From positions 1-16,150 of the forward strand of contig JAEEKC010000386.1 in assembly GCA_016282215.1 (NCBI GenBank): DNA of 16,150 bases, read 5' to 3'. Positions 7,548 through 15,085 of this stretch are shown here, piece by piece (the first letter of the stretch is position 1; each line of letters starts with the position of its first letter). The position numbers and the translations under genes are program-made. The notes under the pieces are model-generated. The model had not been told where the DNA came from. It saw nothing but the letters and a program-made list of their open reading frames with translations, and did no database searches. The stretch is from Lachnospiraceae bacterium (GTDB lineage: Bacteria > Bacillota > Clostridia > Lachnospirales > Lachnospiraceae).

Positions 7548-8177
7548 ATGAAAGTTTTTAAATATGGTGATCTGACCTCTCCGATCATCCTGGTACAGGC
7601 CGTGGATGACTATGGCATTAAGACCATGGAACAGGAATTGGAGCAGATCCGGAATCTGACAACACAAAACTTTGGCCTGATCGCGATCAGGGTTGATGAC
7701 TGGAACCGGGATCTGTCACCCTGGAAAGCGCCGGCGGTATTCGGAAAAGAGGATTTCGGCGGACAGGCAGGGCGCACGCTTTTGGAGGTGCAAAAGGTCT
7801 GCACGGATCAAAGCAAAACCTATTATATCGGAGGTTATTCCCTTGCCGGATTGTTTGCGTTGTGGGCCGCCTGCGAAACAGAACTGTTTGCGGGCGTGGC
7901 AGCGGCTTCGCCGTCTGTCTGGTATCCGGATTTTCTTACATATTTAAAGAAAAAGAAACCTAATTGCGGCGCAGTGTATCTCAGTCTCGGCGATAAGGAA
8001 GAAAAAACGAAGAACCAGATGATGGCAAGGGTGGGGGACTGTATCCGCGAATGCCGGGAACTTTTCAGCGGACTGGGAATCGACTGCACTTTGGAATGGA
8101 ATCCCGGAAATCATTTCAGGGATGCGGACCGGCGGACAGCGAAAGCGTTCGCATGGCTTTTGGGCTGCGAGAGTTAG
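7548..8177 (+). CDS. Small alpha/beta-hydrolase, esterase-like
   Basis: 209 aa, with AGGTG before the ATG, 45 bases after the metallopeptidase gene. The nucleophile elbow GYSLAG is at 96-101 (Ser98). SLGDKEE (146-152) is the expected place of the acid (D149), and GNHF (187-190) gives the catalytic His189. There is no signal peptide, so it should act in the cytoplasm. The size is that of short esterase/D-like hydrolases common in Clostridia; the natural ester is unknown. It ends 12 bases before the hybrid kinase start, so the two are very probably on one transcript. Confidence 0.85.
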   Translation: MKVFKYGDLTSPIILVQAVDDYGIKTMEQELEQIRNLTTQNFGLIAIRVDDWNRDLSPWKAPAVFGKEDFGGQAGRTLLEVQKVCTDQSKTYYIGGYSLAGLFALWAACETELFAGVAAASPSVWYPDFLTYLKKKKPNCGAVYLSLGDKEEKTKNQMMARVGDCIRECRELFSGLGIDCTLEWNPGNHFRDADRRTAKAFAWLLGCES

Positions 8178-8189
8178 CGAGGGTAAACT

Positions 8190-10772
8190 ATGGACAGAAA
8201 CAGGATATTCAGCGACGACCTGACTTCGATCATTCCAAGTGAAGAGAAGATGCCGGTCCTTGAGTGGCTGGCGGAGCAGATGCCGGGTGGCTTTTTTGTC
8301 TATCGTGCTGATGAGTCCACGGAACTTTTATATGTGAATCAGTCCACTTGTGATATTTACGGGTGCGAAACCGTGGAGGAATTCCGGGAGCTGACAGGCA
8401 ATACGTTTAAGGGGATGGTACATCCGGAGGATTACGATGCCATCCAGTCTTCCATCGATGATCAGATTTCGGAAAGTTCCAACAGCCGGAATAATGACTA
8501 TGTAGTCTACAGGATCATCCGCAAGGACGGATCTATCCGCTGGGTGGATGACTACGGTCACTACGCTACCCTGCCCGGCTATGGTGAAGTGTATTACGTT
8601 TTCATTGGCGATATCACGGATACCAGGGTTGTTGCAGAAGAAAAAAAACGTGCCGAGGAACTGGCCCGCGCCTTAGAGGAGGCGGAAGCGGCCAATCGGG
8701 CAAAGAGCGCTTTTCTTTCCAACATGAGTCATGAGATCCGGACGCCCATCACGGCGATCCTGGGCATGAACGAGATGATCCAGCGTGAGGCGGATAAGCA
8801 GGAGATCATCGAGTATTCCGAAAACATCCGAAAAGCGGGAGTCAGTCTGCTGGGCATCATCAGTGATATTCTTGATTTTTCCAAAATCGAATCGGGACAT
8901 ATGCAGCTTGAGTGTGTGGAATATGATCTGGACAGGCTTGTCGGAGATCTGTACAACCTGATCCGTTTCCGCATAGAGGCAAAAGGGCTGGACCTGCAGA
9001 TGCAGGTGGATCCGGGGCTGCCGCGGAAACTGTATGGAGACGATATCCGGCTCAAGCAGATCATTTCGAATCTTTTGACGAATGCCGCAAAGTATACCGA
9101 AAAAGGCAGTGTCCTCTTTGAGATGAAATGCCTGGATATTTCCGGCGGACAGGTCCAAATGGAGATCTCGATCACGGATACCGGCATCGGGATCCGCGAG
9201 GAAGAAATGGAACGGCTCTTTGAACCCTTTGACAGGCTGGATATAAAAAAGACCAGGAGCATCGAGGGTTCCGGTCTCGGTCTTGCCATAACCAGACAGC
9301 TGCTGGCCATGATGGACAGTGACTTAAAGGTCGAGAGCACTTACACAAAAGGCTCGCGCTTTTATTTTACGTTGTCACAAAAGATCGTAGATGCAGAGCC
9401 GGTGGGAGAGATCGACTTAGAGGCACTCAGCCACGAAAACTCGGATGCAAGACGGCGGCAGTCATTGTTTACCGCGCCCGGCCTGCGGCTTTTGGTGGTG
9501 GATGACACGCCTATGAATCTGCAGGTGGTCACAGGCCTTCTGAAACGGACACTGATGCATATCGATGTGGCGGCCAGCGGAGCAGAGTGTATCGATAAGT
9601 TCGGGAAAGAGCATTATGACCTGGTGTTTCTTGATTACCGGATGCCGCAGATGAATGGTATTGAGACACTTCTCGAGTTGAAACGGTTATTCCCTGAGCG
9701 TTTTGAAAATACGCCCATCATTTCCCTGACGGCCAGCGCGGTTTCCGGGGATAAGGAAAAAATGCTGGCTGCGGGTTTTACGGATTATCTGTGCAAGCCC
9801 GTCAATATCGATGAGATGGAACGGATGATGATGAAATATCTGCCGGAGGATTCCATCGTTTTATGCGGACAGGACGAAGAGACGGAGTTTGATGAATTGT
9901 CAAAACTGCCAGCGGTCATTTTTGACTATCCCCAGCTTAACCCCGCCAAGGGGATCGAGTATTGCGGCGAAGCCGAGGATTATCTGTTCGCGCTCGAGAC
10001 GTATGAGGTTTCCATCGACGACAGGGCAGAGCAGATCGAGACAAACCTTCGGGAGAATGATATCGATTCCTTTACCCTCAATGTGCATTCCCTGAAAAGC
10101 ACTTCAGCTGCCATCGGGGCGGAAAAGCTGTTTGAAAAAGCAAGAGATTTAGAAGTGGCGGCCAAGGAAGGCAGGACCGATATCCTGCAAAAGGATACGC
10201 CGCAGCTGCTGAAAAGTTACCGTCAGATGAAGCAGATCCTGCAAAGGATCCTGGAAGATTCTGAGATGGCGGGAGATGACGCTGATATGGTTTCGGACTC
10301 GGAAGATGGCAAGTTTGAAACATCGGACGAAATTTATGCCGGACTGATTGATGAGGTGTCAGTAAAAACGCCCACCGGAGCACTGTCCGGACGCAGGGTG
10401 CTTTTGGCAGAAGATATGGAAGTCAATGCTTTGATCCTGCAGCAGGTTTTAAGCAAAAACGGTATTGTGTCGGATCTGGCGAAAGACGGCGCTGAGGCTG
10501 TCCGGCTATTTGCAGAAAGCAAGGCAGGTGATTATTCCGCGATCCTGATGGATATCCGCATGCCGAACTTAGACGGCCTCGAAGCAACGAAACAGATCCG
10601 CGCCATGGACAGGGAGGATGCGGCGTCCATACCGATCATCGCGCTGACGGCAAATACGGATAAGGCGGATGTACAGCGGTCACTGGAAGCAGGCATGAAT
10701 GCGCACCTGTCAAAACCGGTGGAGCCGGATGTGCTGCTTCGGATGCTGGAGAAGCAGATACGGAAGCCTTGA
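8190..10772 (+). CDS. Hybrid sensor histidine kinase: PAS, HisKA, HATPase, REC, HPt, REC
   Basis: 860 aa with no membrane helix, hence a cytoplasmic sensor. Domains in order: PAS (about 25-145); a short coiled coil (150-172); HisKA with SHEIRTP, phospho-acceptor H181; HATPase with N-box NLLTNAAKY (294-302), DTGIGI (330-335) and GSGLGL (360-365); REC1 (about 432-550) with D438/D439, phospho-acceptor D482 and K536; HPt with HSLKS, H633; and REC2 (about 735-858) with D742, phospho-acceptor D788 and K842. All catalytic residues needed for an internal His-Asp-His-Asp relay are present. Start supported by CGAGGG 8 bases upstream. The ligand sensed by the PAS domain cannot be inferred. It probably passes phosphate to the response regulator downstream and perhaps to the opposite-strand REC-HPt protein. 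Confidence 0.95.
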   Translation: MDRNRIFSDDLTSIIPSEEKMPVLEWLAEQMPGGFFVYRADESTELLYVNQSTCDIYGCETVEEFRELTGNTFKGMVHPEDYDAIQSSIDDQISESSNSRNNDYVVYRIIRKDGSIRWVDDYGHYATLPGYGEVYYVFIGDITDTRVVAEEKKRAEELARALEEAEAANRAKSAFLSNMSHEIRTPITAILGMNEMIQREADKQEIIEYSENIRKAGVSLLGIISDILDFSKIESGHMQLECVEYDLDRLVGDLYNLIRFRIEAKGLDLQMQVDPGLPRKLYGDDIRLKQIISNLLTNAAKYTEKGSVLFEMKCLDISGGQVQMEISITDTGIGIREEEMERLFEPFDRLDIKKTRSIEGSGLGLAITRQLLAMMDSDLKVESTYTKGSRFYFTLSQKIVDAEPVGEIDLEALSHENSDARRRQSLFTAPGLRLLVVDDTPMNLQVVTGLLKRTLMHIDVAASGAECIDKFGKEHYDLVFLDYRMPQMNGIETLLELKRLFPERFENTPIISLTASAVSGDKEKMLAAGFTDYLCKPVNIDEMERMMMKYLPEDSIVLCGQDEETEFDELSKLPAVIFDYPQLNPAKGIEYCGEAEDYLFALETYEVSIDDRAEQIETNLRENDIDSFTLNVHSLKSTSAAIGAEKLFEKARDLEVAAKEGRTDILQKDTPQLLKSYRQMKQILQRILEDSEMAGDDADMVSDSEDGKFETSDEIYAGLIDEVSVKTPTGALSGRRVLLAEDMEVNALILQQVLSKNGIVSDLAKDGAEAVRLFAESKAGDYSAILMDIRMPNLDGLEATKQIRAMDREDAASIPIIALTANTDKADVQRSLEAGMNAHLSKPVEPDVLLRMLEKQIRKP

Positions 10773-10895
10773 CTAAATTGGAAGTATAATGTTGGTAAGG
10801 GAATACGAAGTCGGAAAATACGGATGAATCTGGTAGAAAATTGTTTGATATGAAAAGTTTGAGCCGAAAACGGATAATGGAACCGGGGGTATATT

Positions 10896-11258
10896 ATGAA
10901 ACGGATCATGCTGATCGATGATGATACGGATATGATGAAAATCACGGAGCGCTGGCTTGCGCGGGGCGGATATGAGGTCTGCCTGGCATCTTCGGGACGG
11001 GAGGCGCTGGCTTTGCTGAATAGCGGGATACCTATCGAGCTGATTTTGCTGGATTATGCCATGCCGGAAATGGATGGGCCTGCGACCTTGGAAGCGATCC
11101 GTAACCTGGAAACGGCAAAGGACATCCCGGTTGTGTTCAGGACAGGAAAGGATGATGGCGATGCGGCAGCGGTCATGGAAAAGACCGGTGCGCAGGGCAT
11201 TGTATCGAAGGCTGAGGGAAAACCCGCGTTAATGGCGGCGATCAGTCGTTTCTTATAG
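10896..11258 (+). CDS. Single-domain response regulator (CheY-like)
   Basis: 120 aa consisting only of a receiver domain. The acidic pocket is DDD (8-10), the phospho-acceptor is D53 (LLDYAMP), the switch Thr is T83 and the conserved Lys is K105. The Lys is followed by Ala instead of the usual Pro (SKAEG). It has no output domain, so it acts by protein contact or as a phosphate carrier. It follows the hybrid kinase by 123 bases in which I see no convincing promoter or terminator. GGGGG before the ATG serves as ribosome site. Its stop codon overlaps the stop of the minus-strand gene by 6 bases. It resembles the C-terminal receiver of that opposing protein (TGKDD against TGKND; neither Lys followed by Pro). 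Confidence 0.93.
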   Translation: MKRIMLIDDDTDMMKITERWLARGGYEVCLASSGREALALLNSGIPIELILLDYAMPEMDGPATLEAIRNLETAKDIPVVFRTGKDDGDAAAVMEKTGAQGIVSKAEGKPALMAAISRFL

Positions 11259-13037
11259 TTGCGATTCCCGAAACAGGCTTTCCGAGAAATACCGTCCGAT
11301 AGCATCAACGAGAGAATCTTTCTGCGAGGTCTTCAGCAGATAGCCGTCCGGTTTATGTTTCAGGATCTTATAGACATGATCCCTGTCATTTTTCCCTGTC
11401 AGGAAAATGACGGGGATTTTTTCTGTTTTGGAATCCGAGCGGATTTGCTGCATGACCTCAAAACCATTCATCCCGGGCATTTCGTAGTCCATCAGGATCA
11501 GGTCGGGGATGGAAACCCGCAGTCCTTCGATCAGCTCCTGTCCGCTGCCAAAGCAGGAAATATGATAGGACGGGGACAGCCAGTGCTGCAGGACGGATCG
11601 ATAATCCGCATCGTCGTCAACGATGAACAGTTCTTTTTTTCGGTGAAATTCCTGCAGGGAAAGGGAAAACGCTGTGATATCATCGAGGAAGCGAGTCATA
11701 TTCATGGGTCTCGGATAGGTCTTGGAAACCCGGTGCGCGCCATTAGAAGAAAGCGCAAGTTTCAGATCGACCTGGTCTCCGATCAGGCACAAAAGTTTGT
11801 TATCGTCCTGGCAGATCTCGCCGAGCAGATTCATGGTGATTCCGATATGGGAGTCCTCATCGGTGACGGGGAAATAAACCACCAGATCCGCGTCAAAGCG
11901 GTGAGTGATGATCTTGTCGGGCTCATCCGGAATGGAAATGACCGTAAAGCGGGCCTCGCGGAGCCGGTTGTCAATGCCCGTGGAAACGATGCCGGGATTG
12001 TTATGGATAAACAGCACTGTCCTGCTGTGGTCGGCAGGAGGCAGGGCGTCTTTTTCGGAAGGATCTTCATATAAAAGATGTTTGATATTCTCATCATCCG
12101 GCAAAGGAGCCAGATGTTTTCTGAGCATTCTGAAATCGGAAAGCAGGTCCGGCATGATCTCTTTGAGAGATTCGGTGTCGCCTTCATCGGCAGCATATTC
12201 TGCATTTTTTGCATATTCACACAGTTTCTTTGCGCCGATCAGGCGGGAAAGGCTTTTCAGGGAATGGGCATGGAGCCGGAGCATGGTCAGATCCCCTTCC
12301 TGATAAAAATGCTCGAGCTCGTCGGCTTTCTCTTCCATGGAAGTGTAGAAGACATAGAGAGCGTCGATATAGTCTACCGCGCCGTCGCAGTTTCGGATGC
12401 CTGCCGTAAGGTCAAGGTGGGGAACGGTCTTCATCCACATGGGAAGAAGGTCCAGCTCGCTGCTGACGTCGATCTCGCCGTAATCGAGGGTTTCCGGGGC
12501 CGAGGGTTCTGACAGTACGTCTGCGCCGTTTTCACCGAAGCCTGTAGATGAAAGCGCCGGATCCTGATCATCGGTCCCGGCTGCTTCGCCGGAGATGGCC
12601 GACTGCACCCTGACCATATGGTTGACTTCGTCACGGCATGCTGTCAGTTTGTCTTTTTCCGGCAGATAGCGCAGGAGGACCTCGGACAGCAGCGTCGGAT
12701 CGATGGGTTTGATCAGCACATCCGCAAAACCGGCGGCTTTATACAGGTTGATATTCTGCCGTCCTTCTTCGGTGGTATGGCAGACAACGGGAACCGTTCT
12801 TTTTTGCCGTTCAAAGAGCTGCTTGAGCATAAGCAATGTATCGACACCGTCCGTGTCCGGCATGCGGTGGTCGAGCAGGATCAGGTCATAATCATTTTTC
12901 TCACAAAGCGAAAGACAGGCCTGCGCACTGTCTGCCTGGTCGGAGGCTACGCCGCTGACGGCAAGCAGAGATGACAGGATCATTCTGTTGACATGCATAT
13001 CGTCTACGATCAATACGCGCGATGCTCTCTGGTCCAT
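11253..13037 (-). CDS. Multi-receiver phosphorelay protein: REC, HPt, pseudo-REC, REC
   Basis: 594 aa from the ATG at 13037, chosen because AAGGGGA lies just upstream and the receiver fold begins at once (RVLIVDD). The frame stays open upstream, but the added 53 residues have no domain. Domains: REC1 (6-127) with D12/D13, D56 and K110; a linker; HPt (about 205-312) with HSLKS, H258; a pseudo-receiver (about 339-455) in which the acidic pocket reads HNNP and the phospho-acceptor place is F389; and REC3 (468-586) with D475/D476, D517, T547 and K569. There is no kinase core and no DNA-binding or enzymatic output. The N-terminal REC-HPt pair resembles the same pair in the hybrid kinase, which suggests an intragenic duplication and a role as phosphate store or branch point. 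Confidence 0.9.
   Translation of the reverse strand: MDQRASRVLIVDDMHVNRMILSSLLAVSGVASDQADSAQACLSLCEKNDYDLILLDHRMPDTDGVDTLLMLKQLFERQKRTVPVVCHTTEEGRQNINLYKAAGFADVLIKPIDPTLLSEVLLRYLPEKDKLTACRDEVNHMVRVQSAISGEAAGTDDQDPALSSTGFGENGADVLSEPSAPETLDYGEIDVSSELDLLPMWMKTVPHLDLTAGIRNCDGAVDYIDALYVFYTSMEEKADELEHFYQEGDLTMLRLHAHSLKSLSRLIGAKKLCEYAKNAEYAADEGDTESLKEIMPDLLSDFRMLRKHLAPLPDDENIKHLLYEDPSEKDALPPADHSRTVLFIHNNPGIVSTGIDNRLREARFTVISIPDEPDKIITHRFDADLVVYFPVTDEDSHIGITMNLLGEICQDDNKLLCLIGDQVDLKLALSSNGAHRVSKTYPRPMNMTRFLDDITAFSLSLQEFHRKKELFIVDDDADYRSVLQHWLSPSYHISCFGSGQELIEGLRVSIPDLILMDYEMPGMNGFEVMQQIRSDSKTEKIPVIFLTGKNDRDHVYKILKHKPDGYLLKTSQKDSLVDAIGRYFSESLFRESQL
11379..11422 (+). terminator. Strong plus-strand terminator inside the convergent gene
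   Basis: Left arm 11379-11394 pairs with right arm 11402-11417 over 16 bp, including two T-G wobbles (11384 with 11412, 11393 with 11403), around a 7-base loop. T runs from 11417 to 11422. It lies about 120 bases past the stop of the single-domain response regulator, the right place and orientation to end the long plus-strand transcript. It overlaps codons of about residues 541-554 of the minus-strand protein. In the minus direction the hairpin has no T-run after it, so it should not stop that gene's own transcript. Confidence 0.75.
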
Positions 13038-13127
13038 AGTTGGTTCCCCTTGATGTTTCTGTATAGTTTTCCGCATTGAATTGTATATTAGATGGATCGA
13101 GATCAGATGAATCTCTTCACAGCCCCT

Positions 13128-13136
13128 ATTGTACCA
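13128..13136 (-). promoter_or_regulatory. Extended -10 promoter for the multi-receiver gene
   Basis: On the minus strand the bases read TGG then TACAAT (the -10 is the complement of 13128-13133). This is an extended -10 without a good -35, giving a leader of about 80 bases before the ATG at 13037. Confidence 0.4.
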
Positions 13137-13145
13137 CAAAAAATA

Positions 13146-13197
13146 CGTGAAAAAACAGATTCTTAAGTGAAATAAAGACAAATCTGATATTTTCACG
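13146..13197. repeat. Interrupted inverted repeat in the divergent intergenic region
   Basis: Outer arms CGTGAAAA (13146-13153) and TTTTCACG (13190-13197) pair perfectly. Inner arms CAGATT (13156-13161) and AATCTG (13181-13186) continue the same structure around a 19-base loop. No T-run follows on either side, so a terminator is unlikely; an operator or mRNA leader structure is possible. The 414-base gap between the multi-receiver gene and the xylulokinase gene holds this repeat, the minus-strand promoter, a second palindrome, a 22-codon frame and a plus-strand promoter. Confidence 0.4.
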
Positions 13198-13327
13198 GGA
13201 TTCTTGATATATCACAAAGCAAGAAATCTGTATATTCGTTTCTAGCGGCTAAACCTACTGATAAATTCAGAGTCAGACCGGTATGAAAATCGGTTCCAAA
13301 TACGTAATCGATTGAGGTGGAAGAAAC

Positions 13328-13396
13328 ATGGAAAATTGCCCGACAATTTTCAGTTTCAGGCAAATATGTGTTGCAATTCACTGCCTCTACGATTAA
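13328..13396 (+). CDS. Possible 22-codon leader ORF upstream of xylulokinase
   Basis: ATG at 13328 is preceded 7 bases earlier by a good ribosome site, AGGTGG (13315-13320), and the frame runs 22 codons to TAA at 13394-13396. The peptide has three Cys and no other notable feature. It ends 55 bases before the xylulokinase ATG. Against it: the TAA falls on the predicted -10 at 13394-13399, so peptide and promoter readings conflict unless transcription also starts further upstream. Confidence 0.25.
   Translation: MENCPTIFSFRQICVAIHCLYD
13331..13351. promoter_or_regulatory. Operator-like palindrome upstream of the sugar operon
   Basis: GAAAATTG (13331-13338), a five-base centre CCCGA and CAATTTTC (13344-13351) form a perfect 8-bp inverted repeat. 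It lies 20 bases upstream of the predicted -35 box of the xylulokinase promoter. This is a plausible binding site for a dimeric sugar-responsive regulator, but no such regulator is encoded in the window. Confidence 0.45.
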
Positions 13397-13399
13397 AAT
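13371..13399 (+). promoter_or_regulatory. Sigma-A type promoter of the sugar operon
   Basis: TTGCAA (13371-13376), a 17-base spacer and TAAAAT (13394-13399). The predicted start near 13406 gives a leader of about 46 bases that contains the GGAGGG ribosome site of the xylulokinase gene. Confidence 0.5.
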
Positions 13400-13451
13400 A
13401 TGAAACAGGGGTTTTTACCAAAAATTGCAAAAGATTGGAGGGCAAAAAAGC

Positions 13452-14921
13452 ATGTATTACATCGGCGTAGACCTGGGTACGTCTGCAGTCAAACTGCTGC
13501 TTATGGAAGGCTCAGGCAAAATCGTGAACATTGTATCAAAAGAGTATCCGCTTTCCTTCCCGAAGCCCGGTTGGTCAGAGCAGGCTCCCCAGGACTGGTG
13601 GGAGCAGGTGAAGGCCGGGATCAAGGATCTTGTCAGCGGTGTGGATGCAAGTCAGGTAGCGGGTATCAGCTTCGGCGGCCAGATGCACGGACTTGTGATC
13701 CTCGATGAAAATGATGACGTGATCCGTCCCGCAATCCTGTGGAATGACGGAAGAACGACAGAAGAATGTGACTATCTGAATAACACCATCGGCAAGGATA
13801 AGCTTTCTGCTTATACCGCCAACATTTCATTTACCGGCTTTACCGCGCCCAAGATCCTTTGGGTAAAAAAGAACGAGCCGGACAATTTCGCAAAGATCAA
13901 AAAGATCATGCTTCCCAAGGATTATATCGCATACAAGCTTTCAGGCGTGCATTGCACGGATGTATCGGATGCTTCCGGTATGCTTCTGTTTGATGTCAAG
14001 AACCGCACCTGGTCCAAAGAAATGTGTGAGATCTGCGACGTGAAGGAAGAACAGCTTGCAAAAGTGTTTGAGTCCTATGAGACCGTAGGAACTCTGCTTC
14101 CCGACGTAGCGGCAGAACTCGGACTTCCCGAAAGCTGCAAGGTTGTTGCCGGCGCAGGCGACAATGCGGCAGCGGCAGTCGGCACCGGAACCGTAGGCGA
14201 CGGCGCCTGCAACATTTCCCTGGGTACCAGCGGTACGGTATTTATCGCGTCCAAGAACTTCGGTGTGGATGAAAACAACGCACTTCATTCCTTCGATCAT
14301 GCGGACGGTTCCTATCATCTGATGGGCTGCATGCTTTCCGCAGCAAGCTGCAACAAGTGGTGGATGGAAGAGATCCTGAAGACCGAAGATTTTGCAGGCG
14401 AGCAGAAGGGAATTGAGAAACTCGGCGAGAATCATGTATTCTTCCTCCCTTATCTGATGGGCGAGCGTTCACCGCACAACGATCCCAATGCCCGCGGTAC
14501 TTTCATCGGCATGACAATGGATTCGAGCCGTGAGGATATGACGCAGGCCGTTTTGGAAGGTGTTGCTTTCGCACTTCGTGATTCCCTTGAAGTGGCAAGG
14601 AGCCTTGGCATTGACATCAAGAAGACCAAGATCTGCGGCGGCGGAGCCAAGAGTCCCCTTTGGAAAAAGATGATCGCCAACATCATGAACCTGGATGTGG
14701 AAGTGATCGAATCCGAAGAAGGCCCGGCCCTGGGCGGCGCTATGCTGGCAGCGGTTGCCAACGGCGAATACGAATCGGTAGAGGCAGCGGCAGCGGCGAT
14801 CGTAAAAGTTGTGGATACCGTACATCCCGAGGCAGAACTGGTAGAAAAATACGAAGCAAAATATCAGCAGTTTAAGGCAATCTATCCGGCACTGAAACCG
14901 GTATATGCAAAGATTGTATAA
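13452..14921 (+). CDS. xylB: Xylulokinase (FGGY family sugar kinase)
   Basis: 489 aa, close to the usual 484-500. The FGGY features are complete: N-terminal phosphate loop IGVDLGTS (4-11) with D6, substrate segment GQMHGLV (76-82) and WNDGRT (97-102), catalytic D237 in GAGDNAAAAVGTG (234-246), ISLGTSGTV (255-263), the FLPYLMGERSPH loop (331-342) and CGGGAKSPLW in the C-terminal ATP domain (395-404). It phosphorylates a ketopentose, by family D-xylulose, to the 5-phosphate in the cytoplasm. The ATG at 13452 is chosen because GGAGGG lies 9 bases upstream and the kinase fold begins at once; a TTG at 13425 would add nine residues with no purpose. First gene of the sugar operon; with a fucose-isomerase-like partner, another ketose such as ribulose is not excluded. 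Confidence 0.93.
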   Translation: MYYIGVDLGTSAVKLLLMEGSGKIVNIVSKEYPLSFPKPGWSEQAPQDWWEQVKAGIKDLVSGVDASQVAGISFGGQMHGLVILDENDDVIRPAILWNDGRTTEECDYLNNTIGKDKLSAYTANISFTGFTAPKILWVKKNEPDNFAKIKKIMLPKDYIAYKLSGVHCTDVSDASGMLLFDVKNRTWSKEMCEICDVKEEQLAKVFESYETVGTLLPDVAAELGLPESCKVVAGAGDNAAAAVGTGTVGDGACNISLGTSGTVFIASKNFGVDENNALHSFDHADGSYHLMGCMLSAASCNKWWMEEILKTEDFAGEQKGIEKLGENHVFFLPYLMGERSPHNDPNARGTFIGMTMDSSREDMTQAVLEGVAFALRDSLEVARSLGIDIKKTKICGGGAKSPLWKKMIANIMNLDVEVIESEEGPALGGAMLAAVANGEYESVEAAAAAIVKVVDTVHPEAELVEKYEAKYQQFKAIYPALKPVYAKIV

Positions 14922-14926
14922 TATGA

Positions 14927-15024
14927 TATGTATAACAGGGTTGAAAGTATGAACCCGTTGCAAGCTTGCTTGCAAAAGGGTGAAATACTTTACACAGAAT
15001 GCGAAGCAATTCGTGTTATACATA
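14927..15024 (+). ncRNA. Folded intercistronic RNA element between xylulokinase and DUF4867
   Basis: An 11-bp perfect closing stem (TATGTATAACA at 14927-14937 with 15014-15024) encloses two hairpins, giving a three-way junction. The first is long: 14944-14950 with 14985-14991, then ACCC/GGGT (14953-14956 with 14978-14981), then TTGCAAG/CTTGCAA (14958-14964 with 14969-14975), capped by CTTG. Opposed GA and GAA between its lower two stems could form tandem G-A pairs. The second hairpin is 14997-15002 with 15006-15012, with a GAA loop and one bulged base. GGGTT (14938-14942) can instead pair with AACCC (14952-14956), an alternative fold. No T-run follows. It could be a processing or stabilising element, a regulator, or a copy of a dispersed palindromic repeat. 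Confidence 0.5.
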
Positions 15025-15041
15025 ATACAAAAAGAATCTCA

Positions 15042-15059
15042 CCGGTTCATTAAGACCGG
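15042..15059 (+). other. Short hairpin before the DUF4867 gene
   Basis: CCGGT (15042-15046) pairs with ACCGG (15055-15059), 13 bases before the GGGAGGG ribosome site of the next gene. It is short, so its role is uncertain. Confidence 0.3.
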
Positions 15060-15085
15060 CGAAAAATAAGATGGGAGGGTTACAA

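Noticed and set aside
13038..13196. N-terminal extension of the multi-receiver protein
   Set aside because: The frame is open, but a strong ribosome site before the ATG at 13037 and the immediate receiver start favour the shorter form; the extension covers the likely promoter.
2498..13290. 13-base match CCGGTATGAAAAT shared near 2499 and 13278
   Set aside because: In a 16-kb window one or two such matches are expected by chance, and the surroundings differ.
13281..13299. Catabolite-responsive (cre) box before the sugar operon
   Set aside because: TGAAAATCGGTTCCA resembles the cre consensus but has one extra base in the centre, which breaks the symmetry.
13193..13381. 62-codon minus-strand frame in the divergent gap
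   Set aside because: No ribosome site and no recognisable protein features; it overlaps the operator palindrome.
14950..14985. Kink-turn in the intercistronic RNA
   Set aside because: The facing GA/GAA could form tandem G-A pairs, but the three-base bulge of a kink-turn is missing.
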